Assembly (NCBI GenBank): GCA_041946825.1
Contig: JBHGBD010000015.1
Coordinates: forward strand, 1 to 64,000
Origin: CAZTHM01 sp041946825
GTDB lineage: Bacteria; Acidobacteriota; Terriglobia; UBA7540
Direction of reading: 5' to 3'
Length of the DNA stretch: 64,000 bases
This document shows, one piece after another, positions 34,767 to 43,632 of the stretch. The position numbers were made by a program, and so were the translations under genes. Position 1 is the first letter of the stretch; every line of letters begins with the position of its first letter. Below the pieces are notes generated by a model, which had not been told where the DNA came from, ran no database searches, and was given only the letters and a program-made list of their open reading frames with translations.

Positions 34767-35241
34767 ATCGTGTTCCGTCCAGGGCCGTCCCCTGGCTCTT
34801 TGAATACACGTCGAAGACGTTATTGCCGCTCCAGCTGCGTGAATCAGGATCGTCCTGCATGGAGCGCAATCCCCAGTCAGTGGAGCCGGTCATGGGATCC
34901 ACCGGGATGCGTCGCAGGAACTTGTATTTGGCCGTGGCCGCACCCTTCAGGGGCACGCCGTTTACCAGGGTCGCAAGGTCCGGCGGATACCCGAAGCTCT
35001 CGGCTTTCATCGGGATCATCCCGCGGTCCGAAAAGTCTTTGTAGCGGTCGATGGCCTGCCGAAGGTCGCGCAGTGCCTGGCGGAGTTCCGCTTCACGCGT
35101 GCGCTGAATCTGCACACGCGCCAGCGGCAGGGCCATGGTTGTGAGGAGCAACAAGATCGTGATGGCCGCGATGAGCTCGACCAGAGTGAACCCGCGGCTC
35201 ACATTCAATTCCCTAAACTGCGAGAAAGTCTTGCGTTTCAT
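34753..35241 (-). CDS. GspG-like major pseudopilin
   Basis: A 162-aa type II secretion pseudopilin. The leader of 17 residues ends at the site RG-FTLVELIAAI with Glu5 present, followed by the hydrophobic helix ITILLLLTTMALPLARV, the GspG-typical ALRDLRQAIDRYKDF and DLATLVNGVPLKG, and the C-terminal PVDPMTGSTDWGL segment with a calcium-loop-like DPDSRSWSGNNVFDVYSKS tail. It overlaps the upstream secretin gene by 4 nt. The second pseudopilin follows at once. Confidence 0.9.
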   Translation of the reverse strand: MKRKTFSQFRELNVSRGFTLVELIAAITILLLLTTMALPLARVQIQRTREAELRQALRDLRQAIDRYKDFSDRGMIPMKAESFGYPPDLATLVNGVPLKGAATAKYKFLRRIPVDPMTGSTDWGLRSMQDDPDSRSWSGNNVFDVYSKSQGTALDGTRYADW

Positions 35242-37088
35242 TGCGGCGGCTGACCCGGTGCCTCCGGAGGCGCCTCCGGCGTGGTGGGCGTTGTGGGCGG
35301 CTGGGGCATCGCTTCCGCCGGGGGCGGCATGATCCCTGTCGGGCGTGCCTCACCTCCTGGCACTGCCACTTCCGTTCCACTCTCGATTGGCACGTCGGGA
35401 AGTCGAATGACCCGGGGAGTCAGCATCACTAAAACTTCAGTCTCAATCCGTTCGCGCTTGTTCGAGGAGAAGAAATACTTCAAGAACGGGACGTCCGCCA
35501 GGCCGGGTACTCCCGCCTGAGTCTGGGTTTCGGTGGTTTGAATCAACCCACCGAGGAGATTCACTTCACCTTCCTTCAGCCTGATGTCATGCTCGATCTT
35601 GCGCTGCCCAAACGTCGGCTGGCTGAAGCCACCGATCGCAATAGGGGAGCCCAGAGACGAGATCTCAATCGTTGCGTGGAGATTCACTTCGCCATTAGCC
35701 ATCAGCCGCGGCGTGATGTCCAGGTTTACCCCAACGTCTTGATATTGGAACTGCGTGCTGGCCAGCAGTCCAAATCCCCCGCCAGCCGTGCTCGTCGTCC
35801 CTCCCAGTGACGGGAGGAAACTGCCGGTGGCATAAGGAATGCGCGTTCCAATACGCAGCTTGGCTGTCATGCCGTCGGTCACACGCACTTGCGGGTTCTG
35901 CAGCACATGCGTGCGGGAGTCGTTCATGACGGCGCTCGCCGTGGCGCCAGGAAGCACGACGGCGTAGTTCCGGTAGCTGATACCTCCCAGTCCAATTGAC
36001 GTATTCTGAGTAGTGTTCGAGTCAGTCGTCGTAGTTCCAGGCGCGAAGACCAGCCCACCCTGCAGCCCGGATGTAATGTTCCCGGTCGCTGGATTGATTG
36101 TCGCCAGGGTCAGCCCCAGGTCGCGAACGCGGTCGCGGTCTGCCTCGACCACGGCGACTTCCAAGAGAATCTCGGCTTTCCCTCGGTCGAGGTCGCGTAT
36201 CATCTTCTCCGCTGCTGCCACTTTCGCAGGAGTATCGCGAACAATGATGGCGTTGGAATCAGGATTATCGACAATTCTTTGCAGCCCGAGCACCTGCTTC
36301 AAGGCCGTGGTGATTGCCGTCCGGTCGGCGGCGGCCAGCGGATTGGTGATGTATATCGTCTTCAGAACCTCTTCGTCGTAGTCCCTGCGGTTGGTGGGCG
36401 TGTCATTTACAACCAGGATGGTATTCGAAGTGATCGGTCGCCAGAAAGTCTTGGTCTGAAATGCAACCACCCTCAAGGCGTCCTCGATCTTGATGTTGGA
36501 GAGGTCAACCGAAATGTTCTGGGGGCGAATATCGGTCGTGAACGCCACGTTGAGATCGGCCAGCTTGCCCAACGTTTCGTAGACCCTCTTGGTATCGGCT
36601 GTAATTCGGAAGCGCGCCAAAGGCTCAGGAGGCAAAGGCTTTAGCTTGACCCCGGTAGAGGTCGCTGATTGCTCACGTGCCTTAAGTGCCGCCTGGAGAG
36701 CCTCCTCCCGAGCTTTCTTGTCGGCGGCCTGATGGGCTAAAAGCCGACTCAGTTCCTGGGCCGCGGCCTCGTTAGTGGGGTCGATATTGACGGCTTTTTG
36801 GAACTCCCCGGCCGCCTCATCTTCGCGTCCGGAGGCGAGGAGTCTCCTTCCCTGCTTGACGTGGAAAATTCCGGCCTGAGAGCGTACAACCTTCTCATGA
36901 ATAAGGTACTTAGCGTTCTCCGGCTCGGCCTGGAGGGCCTTCTCGTATTTCACCAGAGCGGTATCCCAATCCTTGCGCAGCTCAGCCTTACGAGCTTCCC
37001 GGAAGGCTGAACTCCCTCCTCCGCAACTCACTAATGCCAATCCGAGCCCCGCCGCCGCCACTCGTTGGAGCTGTTTACCCAACATCAT
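35238..37088 (-). CDS. Secretin (GspD/PilQ family) with N-terminal TPR-like region
   Basis: A 616-aa outer membrane secretin subunit. Start chosen at the tandem ATG 37088/37085 because AGAGGA lies just upstream; ATG 37103 is also in frame. An N-terminal lipobox (LALVSCGGG), a TPR-like helical region at about 30-140, and an STN/N0-like and N1 region (FRITADTKRVYETLGKLADLNVAFT, ISVDLSNIKIEDALR, SNAIIVRDTPAKVAAAEKMI) precede the secretin domain at about 380-570 (VRDLGLTLATIN, LQNPQVRVTDGMTAKLRIG, EVNLLGGLIQTTETQ). The fused TPRs may replace a separate pilotin such as PilF. Confidence 0.93.
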   Translation of the reverse strand: MMLGKQLQRVAAAGLGLALVSCGGGSSAFREARKAELRKDWDTALVKYEKALQAEPENAKYLIHEKVVRSQAGIFHVKQGRRLLASGREDEAAGEFQKAVNIDPTNEAAAQELSRLLAHQAADKKAREEALQAALKAREQSATSTGVKLKPLPPEPLARFRITADTKRVYETLGKLADLNVAFTTDIRPQNISVDLSNIKIEDALRVVAFQTKTFWRPITSNTILVVNDTPTNRRDYDEEVLKTIYITNPLAAADRTAITTALKQVLGLQRIVDNPDSNAIIVRDTPAKVAAAEKMIRDLDRGKAEILLEVAVVEADRDRVRDLGLTLATINPATGNITSGLQGGLVFAPGTTTTDSNTTQNTSIGLGGISYRNYAVVLPGATASAVMNDSRTHVLQNPQVRVTDGMTAKLRIGTRIPYATGSFLPSLGGTTSTAGGGFGLLASTQFQYQDVGVNLDITPRLMANGEVNLHATIEISSLGSPIAIGGFSQPTFGQRKIEHDIRLKEGEVNLLGGLIQTTETQTQAGVPGLADVPFLKYFFSSNKRERIETEVLVMLTPRVIRLPDVPIESGTEVAVPGGEARPTGIMPPPAEAMPQPPTTPTTPEAPPEAPGQPPQ

Positions 37089-37104
37089 TTGTCCTCTGCT
37101 CATT

Positions 37105-39177
37105 TCATTGACCAGGATTATCGAGCATCCCCACCCGCGAGGGCAAGCCCTCTTGCGCGAGCCCGCTTAGTGACGACTCACTGCCGCTACGCAAAAGGGC
37201 GGAGCCTGTATCGGGAGCCGTGTCCGGGGTTCTGGTTCCTTCCAAGGTAGTTGAGCCCCTCAAAGCCGGCTCACCATCCTTAGATGCCGCTGGTGAACTC
37301 GGTTTGCCTGTCGGTCCCCCCAGCGACCGCCGAGCGACCTCCGCCCCGCGAGGGAGAGAGTCGGCAACGAGTTCGACGGTTGTTGCGGTCACTCTCGATA
37401 CGCGAAAGCCGGCTGGGAGTGTCTCGCCCTCGCGAGCCAGCAACACTTCTCCTCCGACCGCGACGAATGCGGTGGTTCTTCCGTCACTGGCCACCGCCAA
37501 GCCCAATGGTCTGAGCGTGATCCACCTTACGGCAGGTTCCGCACGACTGTTATTAGGCCCAACGCGAGCATTTGCCCGCATCCCAATCGAATCCATGCCA
37601 CCGGGAGCAGCGCGCGGAGGTGGTCGCTGAGAATTGGGCGGCGGCCTCTCTCCGGGAGACCCGGCTCCAACCGCCCCTGTCCCCCCGGCCTGCGCCGACT
37701 CATCTATAATGGCAGAAGGCGAGCCCCTTGAATTGGGTTCCCTTGCGGGTTCCGGCCTCGAGACTAGGCAAAGGTCGGGCGAGGGCTCGCGCTTGAGAGG
37801 CAACTCCTCGATCTCGGCCCAGGAGGACGAAACGCTGAGCGCCCGGAAGTGGCCGGCAAAAACTTCGCCTTCCCGAACAAAGTACACGTCATCGCCCAAA
37901 GCAACGATGGCCTGGGGTTGCCCACCCGCCAGCTCCAGGTAGCCAACCTGCTGAGGGATCGGTGGGCTGACATCCGAGGTGCAAGAATTTTCTGGCAGTA
38001 CGGTCTCGGCTTGGGCGACTGATTCTTCCTCGCCCGGCTCAGACGTCTGCTCGGTCCCGAGATCGGCCAGAGGAGGCTCATCCTTCATATAGTGCAAGGG
38101 AGAATGCGTATTAGTGCCGCCGAAGTGCCCGAGCACTTCAGGTTCAAGAGGGTCCGTCAACCCAAAGTCATTCGTGCCAGATGGAATCATGGACTCTGGA
38201 TTTTGGATTTGCCTGGGTTGATATGCGCTCAGGGTCCTGGCATCCTGAATTGCTGGCCGTGGGAGAGCAGCAATCTCGCCCCCGCTTCCGGCTCTTGCTG
38301 ATTCGACTCTGGCCTCTCGATCGCCAACCTCCTTCTGAGTTCCGGCATCCGGTTTCCGGATCCCGCCTTCCGCAGTCTCGCGACTCCCGAGTCCCGCCAG
38401 AACCGTTGGTTCTCCTCTTACCAGTCGAACCCGCTCGCCGTCGGCGACGACGGCCTCGACTCGCCCTGCAGTCCGCTCGACGTAGCCGAGCGTCTGGGGT
38501 GAATCAGCAATTTGAGACTTCTGATTTCCGATTTGACCGGCCGCGTCAGTAGAACTTCCCCAGGAACTCTCGATCTTCAACGCTCGCCTTTCGACTGGCT
38601 CTTTACTGACTGCTGCCCCCTGCCTCCCCGGTTCTGAATCTTGGATTCTCACTTCCTCCCGCGAGATTGCCACAACCTTGTAGTTATCACCCCACGAGTC
38701 GCCGAGGTGGACGAGGTGAATCTCTCCGCCTTCCTCAACCACCGCCTCAACCTGCCCCCCGGATTTCTCGACGTAACCCAGCGGCCGGAGAGATTTTGTG
38801 ATTTGTAAATCTTGATTTGCGCGTTGGCTGCTCGCGGGTTCCTGTGAGCCCTCAAGTTGCGACTGTCGACCCTCGGCCTGATCTTCCTGACTCCCGCCTC
38901 CGGACTCCGGACTCCTGTTTTCAGTCCGGCCTTCAACTTTCAACTTTCGGCTTTCGGCTTGCTCGTCCTGACTTCTGGCCCGTGAATCCTGACTGATGTT
39001 TTCCGTCACACTTTCGACTTTCGACTTTCGACTGCCGACCTCTCCATCATGGCTTCTATCTTCTGATTTCTGAATTCTGTCATTCGCCTCGCGCCTCACT
39101 GTCTCCACGAGCAGCAGTGCGCACAACACCGCCAAGGCCGCGCTTACCCATCTCCACCGACGTGCGGACGAATCCAT
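37105..39177 (-). CDS. Multi-PilP/GspC-like-module protein at the head of the secretion operon
   Basis: A 690-aa bitopic protein with one transmembrane helix at about residues 9-28 (WVSAALAVLCALLLVETV). It contains four copies of a module similar to the beta domain of the PilP-like protein at 28.4 kb. Approximate positions are 129-180 (LGYVEKSGGQVEAVV), 226-262 (LGYVERTAGRVEAVV), 407-455 (VGYLELAGGQPQAIV) and 553-605 (LGLAVASDGRTTAFV), each with a ligand-like REGE-F motif, weakest in copy 2. Linkers are long, polar and partly coded by 7-bp tandem arrays. It is the first gene of the operon, ahead of the secretin. I do not know a described family with four such modules. Confidence 0.75.
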   Translation of the reverse strand: MDSSARRWRWVSAALAVLCALLLVETVRREANDRIQKSEDRSHDGEVGSRKSKVESVTENISQDSRARSQDEQAESRKLKVEGRTENRSPESGGGSQEDQAEGRQSQLEGSQEPASSQRANQDLQITKSLRPLGYVEKSGGQVEAVVEEGGEIHLVHLGDSWGDNYKVVAISREEVRIQDSEPGRQGAAVSKEPVERRALKIESSWGSSTDAAGQIGNQKSQIADSPQTLGYVERTAGRVEAVVADGERVRLVRGEPTVLAGLGSRETAEGGIRKPDAGTQKEVGDREARVESARAGSGGEIAALPRPAIQDARTLSAYQPRQIQNPESMIPSGTNDFGLTDPLEPEVLGHFGGTNTHSPLHYMKDEPPLADLGTEQTSEPGEEESVAQAETVLPENSCTSDVSPPIPQQVGYLELAGGQPQAIVALGDDVYFVREGEVFAGHFRALSVSSSWAEIEELPLKREPSPDLCLVSRPEPAREPNSRGSPSAIIDESAQAGGTGAVGAGSPGERPPPNSQRPPPRAAPGGMDSIGMRANARVGPNNSRAEPAVRWITLRPLGLAVASDGRTTAFVAVGGEVLLAREGETLPAGFRVSRVTATTVELVADSLPRGAEVARRSLGGPTGKPSSPAASKDGEPALRGSTTLEGTRTPDTAPDTGSALLRSGSESSLSGLAQEGLPSRVGMLDNPGQ
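38301..38398. repeat. 7-bp tandem array inside the PilP-repeat gene (array 1)
   Basis: Fourteen 7-mers in unbroken phase, with related units such as CGGCATC, CGGTTTC, CGGATCC, CGCCTTC, CGCAGTC and TCGCGAC. The array lies in the coding sequence of a disordered linker and keeps the reading frame open. Confidence 0.8.
38887..39084. repeat. 7-bp tandem array inside the PilP-repeat gene (array 2)
   Basis: Long heptamer array. From 38966 to 39084 there are 17 units in constant phase (for example ACACTTT, CGACTTT twice, CGACTGC, TGATTTC, TGAATTC), and shorter out-of-phase runs precede it (CGGACTC twice at 38901-38914, CAACTTT twice at 38934-38947). It encodes residues about 32-97 of the PilP-repeat protein, a Ser/Glu/Arg-rich segment. 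Further short 7-mer runs occur at about 38191-38211 and 38530. Confidence 0.82.
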
Positions 39178-39240
39178 CTGCTCTCTCAGAAAGCGACACC
39201 CGGGGCGGAGTCCCCCACCCAGTCAGAACCAGCATGGGAT

Positions 39241-39269
39241 GTTATATCACGATTAACGACACGTGTCAG
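39241..39269 (-). promoter_or_regulatory. Sigma-70-type promoter of the secretion/pilus operon
   Basis: On the minus strand: -35 CTGACA at 39264-39269, a 17-bp spacer and -10 TATAAC at 39241-39246, about 60 nt before the first ATG of the operon (39177). A perfect 10-bp palindrome gacacgtgtc (39258-39267) overlaps the -35 and could be an operator. Confidence 0.65.
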
Positions 39270-40086
39270 GGGTCACAATTGGAGAGTCACACGCTGGCGC
39301 CAAGCGCCGTGAACTGGCATTTGCCTTCTTCCCCCAGTCGTCGGGGCATCGGGCATTGCTTCTCGTATCTGTAGGGGATGGTCGGATACTGGCCGTCCCC
39401 GATTTCTTCAATTCACGGGGAGCGTTGGTTTCCAGCCAAACCTAGGAGTCGAGGAAGAGGTTTTGCCGCGAAGCGGAAGGTCTTTGCTGCGGAATAGAAG
39501 TAGTGAGGCAAACCGACGTGGGAGTCCTTGTAGCGGGAAAATGCTTTCCCGGAGTTGTATAAGGGCGCCTTCCGAGCCGTATGCCTGAATGCCCGCTGGG
39601 TCGCGACCTTGACCGGAACTTGATTGACCGTGCAGACTAGGCGCAAGGAATACAATAAGAGTTGCCCTCACAGCGCACTCAAAGAGTGGATGCCGAACGG
39701 ATTCGCCAGTGAAAGGGCGGGTTCGCTATTTCATTAGGGCGCAAACAGCCGAAAATTCACGAGGAGGTTGGCACAAGTAAACTGGTCCAACCAGGGATGG
39801 AGACTCTCTCGCTCCGAGTGGGACAAAGACTCGACCGCTCGCCTGTAATAACAACCCGTGTCGGATATGGCCCGCTGATCCGGTCTTCAGGTTAGCAGCA
39901 ATTTGAGTCGGAAGTACCGTTTCGGATTTCGGTTGGAAACCGACACCTCATCATGCGGTACGGCTTAGGCTTGGACCTTTCACCTGGTGTTCTTTCTTGT
40001 CAGGAGACCCTTCGCAGGGATTATGAGGTCACAACACGTTTTATTGACTGGACGCTTTCACGCCCCCCAACTAGTTCCGGTTCTGC
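39270..40086. other. Intergenic region upstream of the secretion operon
   Basis: About 800 bp without a convincing gene. A minus-strand frame at 39408-39671 begins with a short hydrophobic stretch but has no recognisable domain or good ribosome-binding site and was not called. No tandem array was seen here. Confidence 0.45.
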
Positions 40087-40467
40087 TCATCGCTCCCGGA
40101 CGGCGTCGCAAACTTCGCGCGCTTCGAGATCGCGTACGAACCGGTAATCGAGAATCTTGGCAGCCAGCAAGTGCAGCGTTTCGCCGGCGACCGGAGGGGA
40201 GGAGCGTACAACCCAGCCTTGGCACAGGACTTCTGTGCCCGACTTGCCGGCCATACCCGGCGGGAACATGAAGCGCATTTCGATCAGGTCGCTCACCTTC
40301 AGAGCCTCAGCAACTCGAAACAGGACTCCCGAGCGGCTGATATTTTCGGTTTTAGCGTCACGCCATTGGGATTGCCCGGCGGCGCGGTAACGGATCCCCA
40401 TCTGCATTCCGTACCGCGGAGCACGCTCGAGGGAGCTCAAGGTACTGTCATCCCCATACCAGTTCAT
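40087..40467 (-). CDS. PilZ-domain protein
   Basis: A 126-aa single-domain PilZ-like protein. The c-di-GMP binding elements RxxxR and (D/N)xSxxG appear as RAPRYGMQMGIRYR and TENISRSGVLFRV. It ends the block of two-component genes but is separately placed, 165 nt downstream of the response regulator. PilZ proteins often control pili or secretion; the large secretion/pilus operon lies about 1 kb away, so a link is possible but not shown. The start has GGGGA upstream. Confidence 0.8.
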   Translation of the reverse strand: MNWYGDDSTLSSLERAPRYGMQMGIRYRAAGQSQWRDAKTENISRSGVLFRVAEALKVSDLIEMRFMFPPGMAGKSGTEVLCQGWVVRSSPPVAGETLHLLAAKILDYRFVRDLEAREVCDAVRER

Positions 40468-40632
40468 TGTACGTCCCCTACTAACCCTAGACGCTGATGA
40501 AGCGACATCACGCGCACCTGCCCCGGTCGTGATTTCGCCTCAGGATTAAGGATACCAAGAGAATGAAGGGTGCCAATGGCCCCTGGGTAGAGTCATTACG
40601 GCACAAAAGTGCTACAGGAATGACCGTAGGCG

Positions 40633-41310
40633 TCAAACCATTTCAGTAAAGAGCTGGTGGTTGACGGCGAAGAGGGCGAGTTCGAGGCGGGTCGAAACTC
40701 CCAGCTTGTCGAAAATATTCGTCAGGTGGTGTTTGACCGTCTGCTCGCTGATGGAATATTTCTGCGCAATGTCCTTGTTGGTATAGCCGGCGACTATTGC
40801 CGACACGATCTCAAGTTCACGAGGCGTGAGGCCAAATGATTTCTTCTTTTCTTGCTCGGCGCCGCTCGGCATCAGGTCGCGCAGGGTGGCCACCAGATCC
40901 GAAACGCTCTCCCGCCCCACCCAGTATTGGCCGGCCATGACCGTCCGGATGCTGCGCAGAAGCATCTGTGTCGCAGACTCCTTGAGGACGACGCCGCGCG
41001 CGCCGAGCTGCAGGGCCTCGACGATTTGCGCACGTTCGATGGCCGCAGTCAACAGAATGGTCCGCACGGGCGTAGGTGTGCTCACCAACTCGCGCAGCGC
41101 GTCGATCCCGGGCAGGCGAGGCATGGCGAGGTCGAGCAGCAGGATGTCAGGATTGAGCTGGCGCGCCAGGACTACGGCTTCCCCGCCATCAGAGGCTTCT
41201 CCCACGACTTTGAGGCCGGGCTCGGCCTCCAGGAGCTTGCGCAAGCCGTCGCGGAAAATGGGGTGATCATCGGCAATCAGAATTCGGATGTTCTTGTGAG
41301 GTTTATCCAT
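40633..41310 (-). CDS. NarL/LuxR-family response regulator
   Basis: A 225-aa regulator. The receiver domain (about residues 8-125) has the acidic pair D14-D15 and the phosphorylation site D60 in LLLDLAMP. The C-terminal LuxR-type helix-turn-helix reads LTPRELEIVSAIVAGYTNKDIAQKYSISEQTVKHHLTNIFDKLG at about 155-200. It overlaps its cognate histidine kinase gene by 8 nt, so the pair is translationally coupled. Confidence 0.93.
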   Translation of the reverse strand: MDKPHKNIRILIADDHPIFRDGLRKLLEAEPGLKVVGEASDGGEAVVLARQLNPDILLLDLAMPRLPGIDALRELVSTPTPVRTILLTAAIERAQIVEALQLGARGVVLKESATQMLLRSIRTVMAGQYWVGRESVSDLVATLRDLMPSGAEQEKKKSFGLTPRELEIVSAIVAGYTNKDIAQKYSISEQTVKHHLTNIFDKLGVSTRLELALFAVNHQLFTEMV

Positions 41311-43099
41311 AGGCCTTCTGCGGGAATATGATTTCCAGGCGCGCGCCGCGCCCGGAGCCGGATTCTATCGCGAGTTCGCCCCCAATGGAACGAACTCTTT
41401 CTTTTATGACCAGAGGACCTTTCCGAGAATTCTCCAATTCGTTGTGGTTCAGGCGTCCGGCAAAATCAAAACCCCGGCCGTCATCGTCAATGACCAGCCT
41501 CCAATCTCCGTTCTGGGAATCAAAGCGCACCATGACGTTGCGGGCGCCGCTATGCTTACGAACATTGACGAGGGCCTCCTGGACGATCCGCGCTACCTCG
41601 TTGCAGACGCGCGAAGGAATGGAAACCTCTTCGAGCGGGGTAACGAATCGCGCCGCAATCCCCGTGTCCCGCCGAAACCGGTCAACGGTGGAGGCCAGAT
41701 AGTCCAGAAGCTGCTTGGGTCCCAGATTGATGGGCCGCATCTGCTGCATCAACTCGCGGAGGTTAATCACCTCCTCGCGAAGAAGTTCCTGAATGCGCGC
41801 CAGCTCATCGGCCATGTGACCTTGCGACGCCGCCGGCTGCCGCCGCAGCACGTCGACTTGCATCTCCAGGCCTATCAACGACTGGATCACCCCGTCGTGG
41901 AGCTCGCGCGCGACTCGCGCTCTCTCCAGAGCCCCCGCACGCGCGCGCAGCCGTCGCACGAGAAACACGCTGTAAATCGCCGGACTGACTTGCTTGGAAA
42001 TTGTCTGCAGATATCGGACCGCCGCCTCCCGGCTGGAACTCGCGGAGGGGTTCAATAAACACAGTTGGCCGGACCAATCATTTCCGAAGTTCATGGTAAC
42101 CGCCAAAATGTGGCGGAAATCATAAAGGGCCTCGAAAGCTCTGGGGGGAACCCATGGAGCGTCAGGGAGCTTGTGCCCGCTCTCGTCCAGCGCGTAGAGG
42201 TCGAGCACTCCGATCCCCCGTTCCTTTCGCTCGCGGAACGCATGCCAGGCATGACCAGGAGGCTTGAAAAGGTAGGTAGGCTTGTCGCTGGAGGGCACTT
42301 CCGTAAGGATCAGGTCTATCTCGGGACTGCCGGGGTCCATGCGGACTTCCCAAAGGTAAGCCTTGCCGGTGGCCATCTCCTCCAAGGCGAGTATGGCGTG
42401 GCGCGACCCAAATACCTGAAGGATGTCCCCGAGCACCGCACGCAGCGCTCCTCGCAGGCCGACCTCCGCCTGGGCCTTCGAGATAATGCGGGCGATACCC
42501 GTCATCTCGGTGCGCAATTGTTTCTCTTCCTCGCCAAGGTATCCTAAAAGGTATCCGGTAATAAGCAAATACAACCCGCGCATGATAAAGTTATTCAGCT
42601 CAAACCTGCCAACCAGGATCGACTGAAAGCTGGGATCCACTGAACCCACCAGAATCACTTGAAAGAAGAACAGAAGAATAGCCGCTCCCGACGTAGCAAG
42701 GGTTTCCTGAAATCCCCAACGATAGGCGGCCGCCAGAAGGACAAAAACGTTCACGACGAAGAATGGGCTATTGGGGCCGGTTGTGAAGATTGAGATGACC
42801 GCCGGCCAGAGAATGTCGATGGCGTGAACGATGAATCTGAAAGCGGGAGTGGATTCGCTCCGAATTCGGACCAATGCCAGGATCAGGAGGCTGTGGATGA
42901 CAAAGATCACCATCAAGGTGATGGTGAGGGCGGCGAATCCTCCCGGGCGCGTGGGATCCAAAACGATGGCGATGAGAGAACTGACTGCAAGGAAGGCGCG
43001 GGCGACTGCCAGCGTGCGCTCAATTTGCTGCGCTTCGCCGGTAACATGCGGTGTTTTCAACCGGTCAAAATAACCTCTCGGTTCCGCTGCCGATGGCAA
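41303..43099 (-). CDS. NarX-like membrane sensor histidine kinase (HisKA_3) with GAF-like domain
   Basis: A 598-aa kinase. About 200 N-terminal residues form several transmembrane helices (FLAVSSLIAIVLDP, LMVIFVIHSLLIL, FFVVNVFVLLAAAYRWGF), a GAF-like domain covers about 210-380, and the dimerisation/phosphoacceptor helix carries H401 in ARELHDGVIQSLIGLEMQ. The ATPase domain has the N box NVRKHSGARNVMVRF and the G box DDDGRGFDF. It is cotranscribed with the response regulator. The multi-helix sensor points to a membrane or lipophilic signal, but nothing more can be said. Confidence 0.92.
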   Translation of the reverse strand: MPSAAEPRGYFDRLKTPHVTGEAQQIERTLAVARAFLAVSSLIAIVLDPTRPGGFAALTITLMVIFVIHSLLILALVRIRSESTPAFRFIVHAIDILWPAVISIFTTGPNSPFFVVNVFVLLAAAYRWGFQETLATSGAAILLFFFQVILVGSVDPSFQSILVGRFELNNFIMRGLYLLITGYLLGYLGEEEKQLRTEMTGIARIISKAQAEVGLRGALRAVLGDILQVFGSRHAILALEEMATGKAYLWEVRMDPGSPEIDLILTEVPSSDKPTYLFKPPGHAWHAFRERKERGIGVLDLYALDESGHKLPDAPWVPPRAFEALYDFRHILAVTMNFGNDWSGQLCLLNPSASSSREAAVRYLQTISKQVSPAIYSVFLVRRLRARAGALERARVARELHDGVIQSLIGLEMQVDVLRRQPAASQGHMADELARIQELLREEVINLRELMQQMRPINLGPKQLLDYLASTVDRFRRDTGIAARFVTPLEEVSIPSRVCNEVARIVQEALVNVRKHSGARNVMVRFDSQNGDWRLVIDDDGRGFDFAGRLNHNELENSRKGPLVIKERVRSIGGELAIESGSGRGARLEIIFPQKAYG

Positions 43100-43279
43100 T
43101 CCGTCCCCCTACCCTGATGGCCCAGGTGGCCAGAATTTCTCACCATAATACGACTCAAAGCTGGCGACACGACAAGGATTTTCCGCACGAGCAACATGCC
43201 CACGTATGCGGGTTTCAGAATAAGATATCACGGAGAAAATGACCGGGAGGCCGTCCTGAAACCTGGAACTGCACTGGGA

Positions 43280-43624
43280 TCAGACGGAAGCGGATTTTCC
43301 CGCCGGTTGGGCCTTTTCGAAATGCTCTGTGATGCGGTCCTGATTGTAAATTGAGATCTCACTGAAGGCTACTCCCGTGCCTCGGTCCTTGATGCTGTAA
43401 ACGACCTCGCCCTTGCAGTTAATCGGCGGATCGCCTTCCACCAGGCCGAAAGAGATCTTGACCTCCGGAGATTTTAGCGCCGGGAGGAGTGGAAACAGCA
43501 GGCAGCCTCCGCGACTCAGTTGCGAGATGCGGCTTTGCACGACCCCCGAATCTGTGTACACGGTCACTCGGAGATCGCAAGAATAGCGCGGATATCTTCG
43601 CTTCTCTATCCCTCCTCCACCCAT
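43280..43624 (-). CDS. PilZ-domain protein
   Basis: A 114-aa PilZ-like protein. The RxxxR element is in EKRRYPRYSCDLRV and the second motif in ISQLSRGGCLLF. The ATG at 43624 is only about 2 nt from the start expected for the promoter at 43633-43660, so its mRNA may be leaderless. A strong GGAGGAGGG lies just inside the gene with no suitable start codon after it. It is upstream of the two-component genes on the same strand but has its own promoter. Confidence 0.78.
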   Translation of the reverse strand: MGGGGIEKRRYPRYSCDLRVTVYTDSGVVQSRISQLSRGGCLLFPLLPALKSPEVKISFGLVEGDPPINCKGEVVYSIKDRGTGVAFSEISIYNQDRITEHFEKAQPAGKSASV

Positions 43625-43632
43625 AGGCGCGT

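Noticed and set aside
38301..39084. Array that could be taken for CRISPR repeats
   Set aside because: Units are 7 bp with no spacers of constant length and no cas genes nearby; it is a degenerate tandem array.
39408..39671. Minus-strand frame with a short hydrophobic start in the intergenic region
   Set aside because: No ribosome-binding site, no family and no protein-like conservation pattern that can be judged from one sequence.
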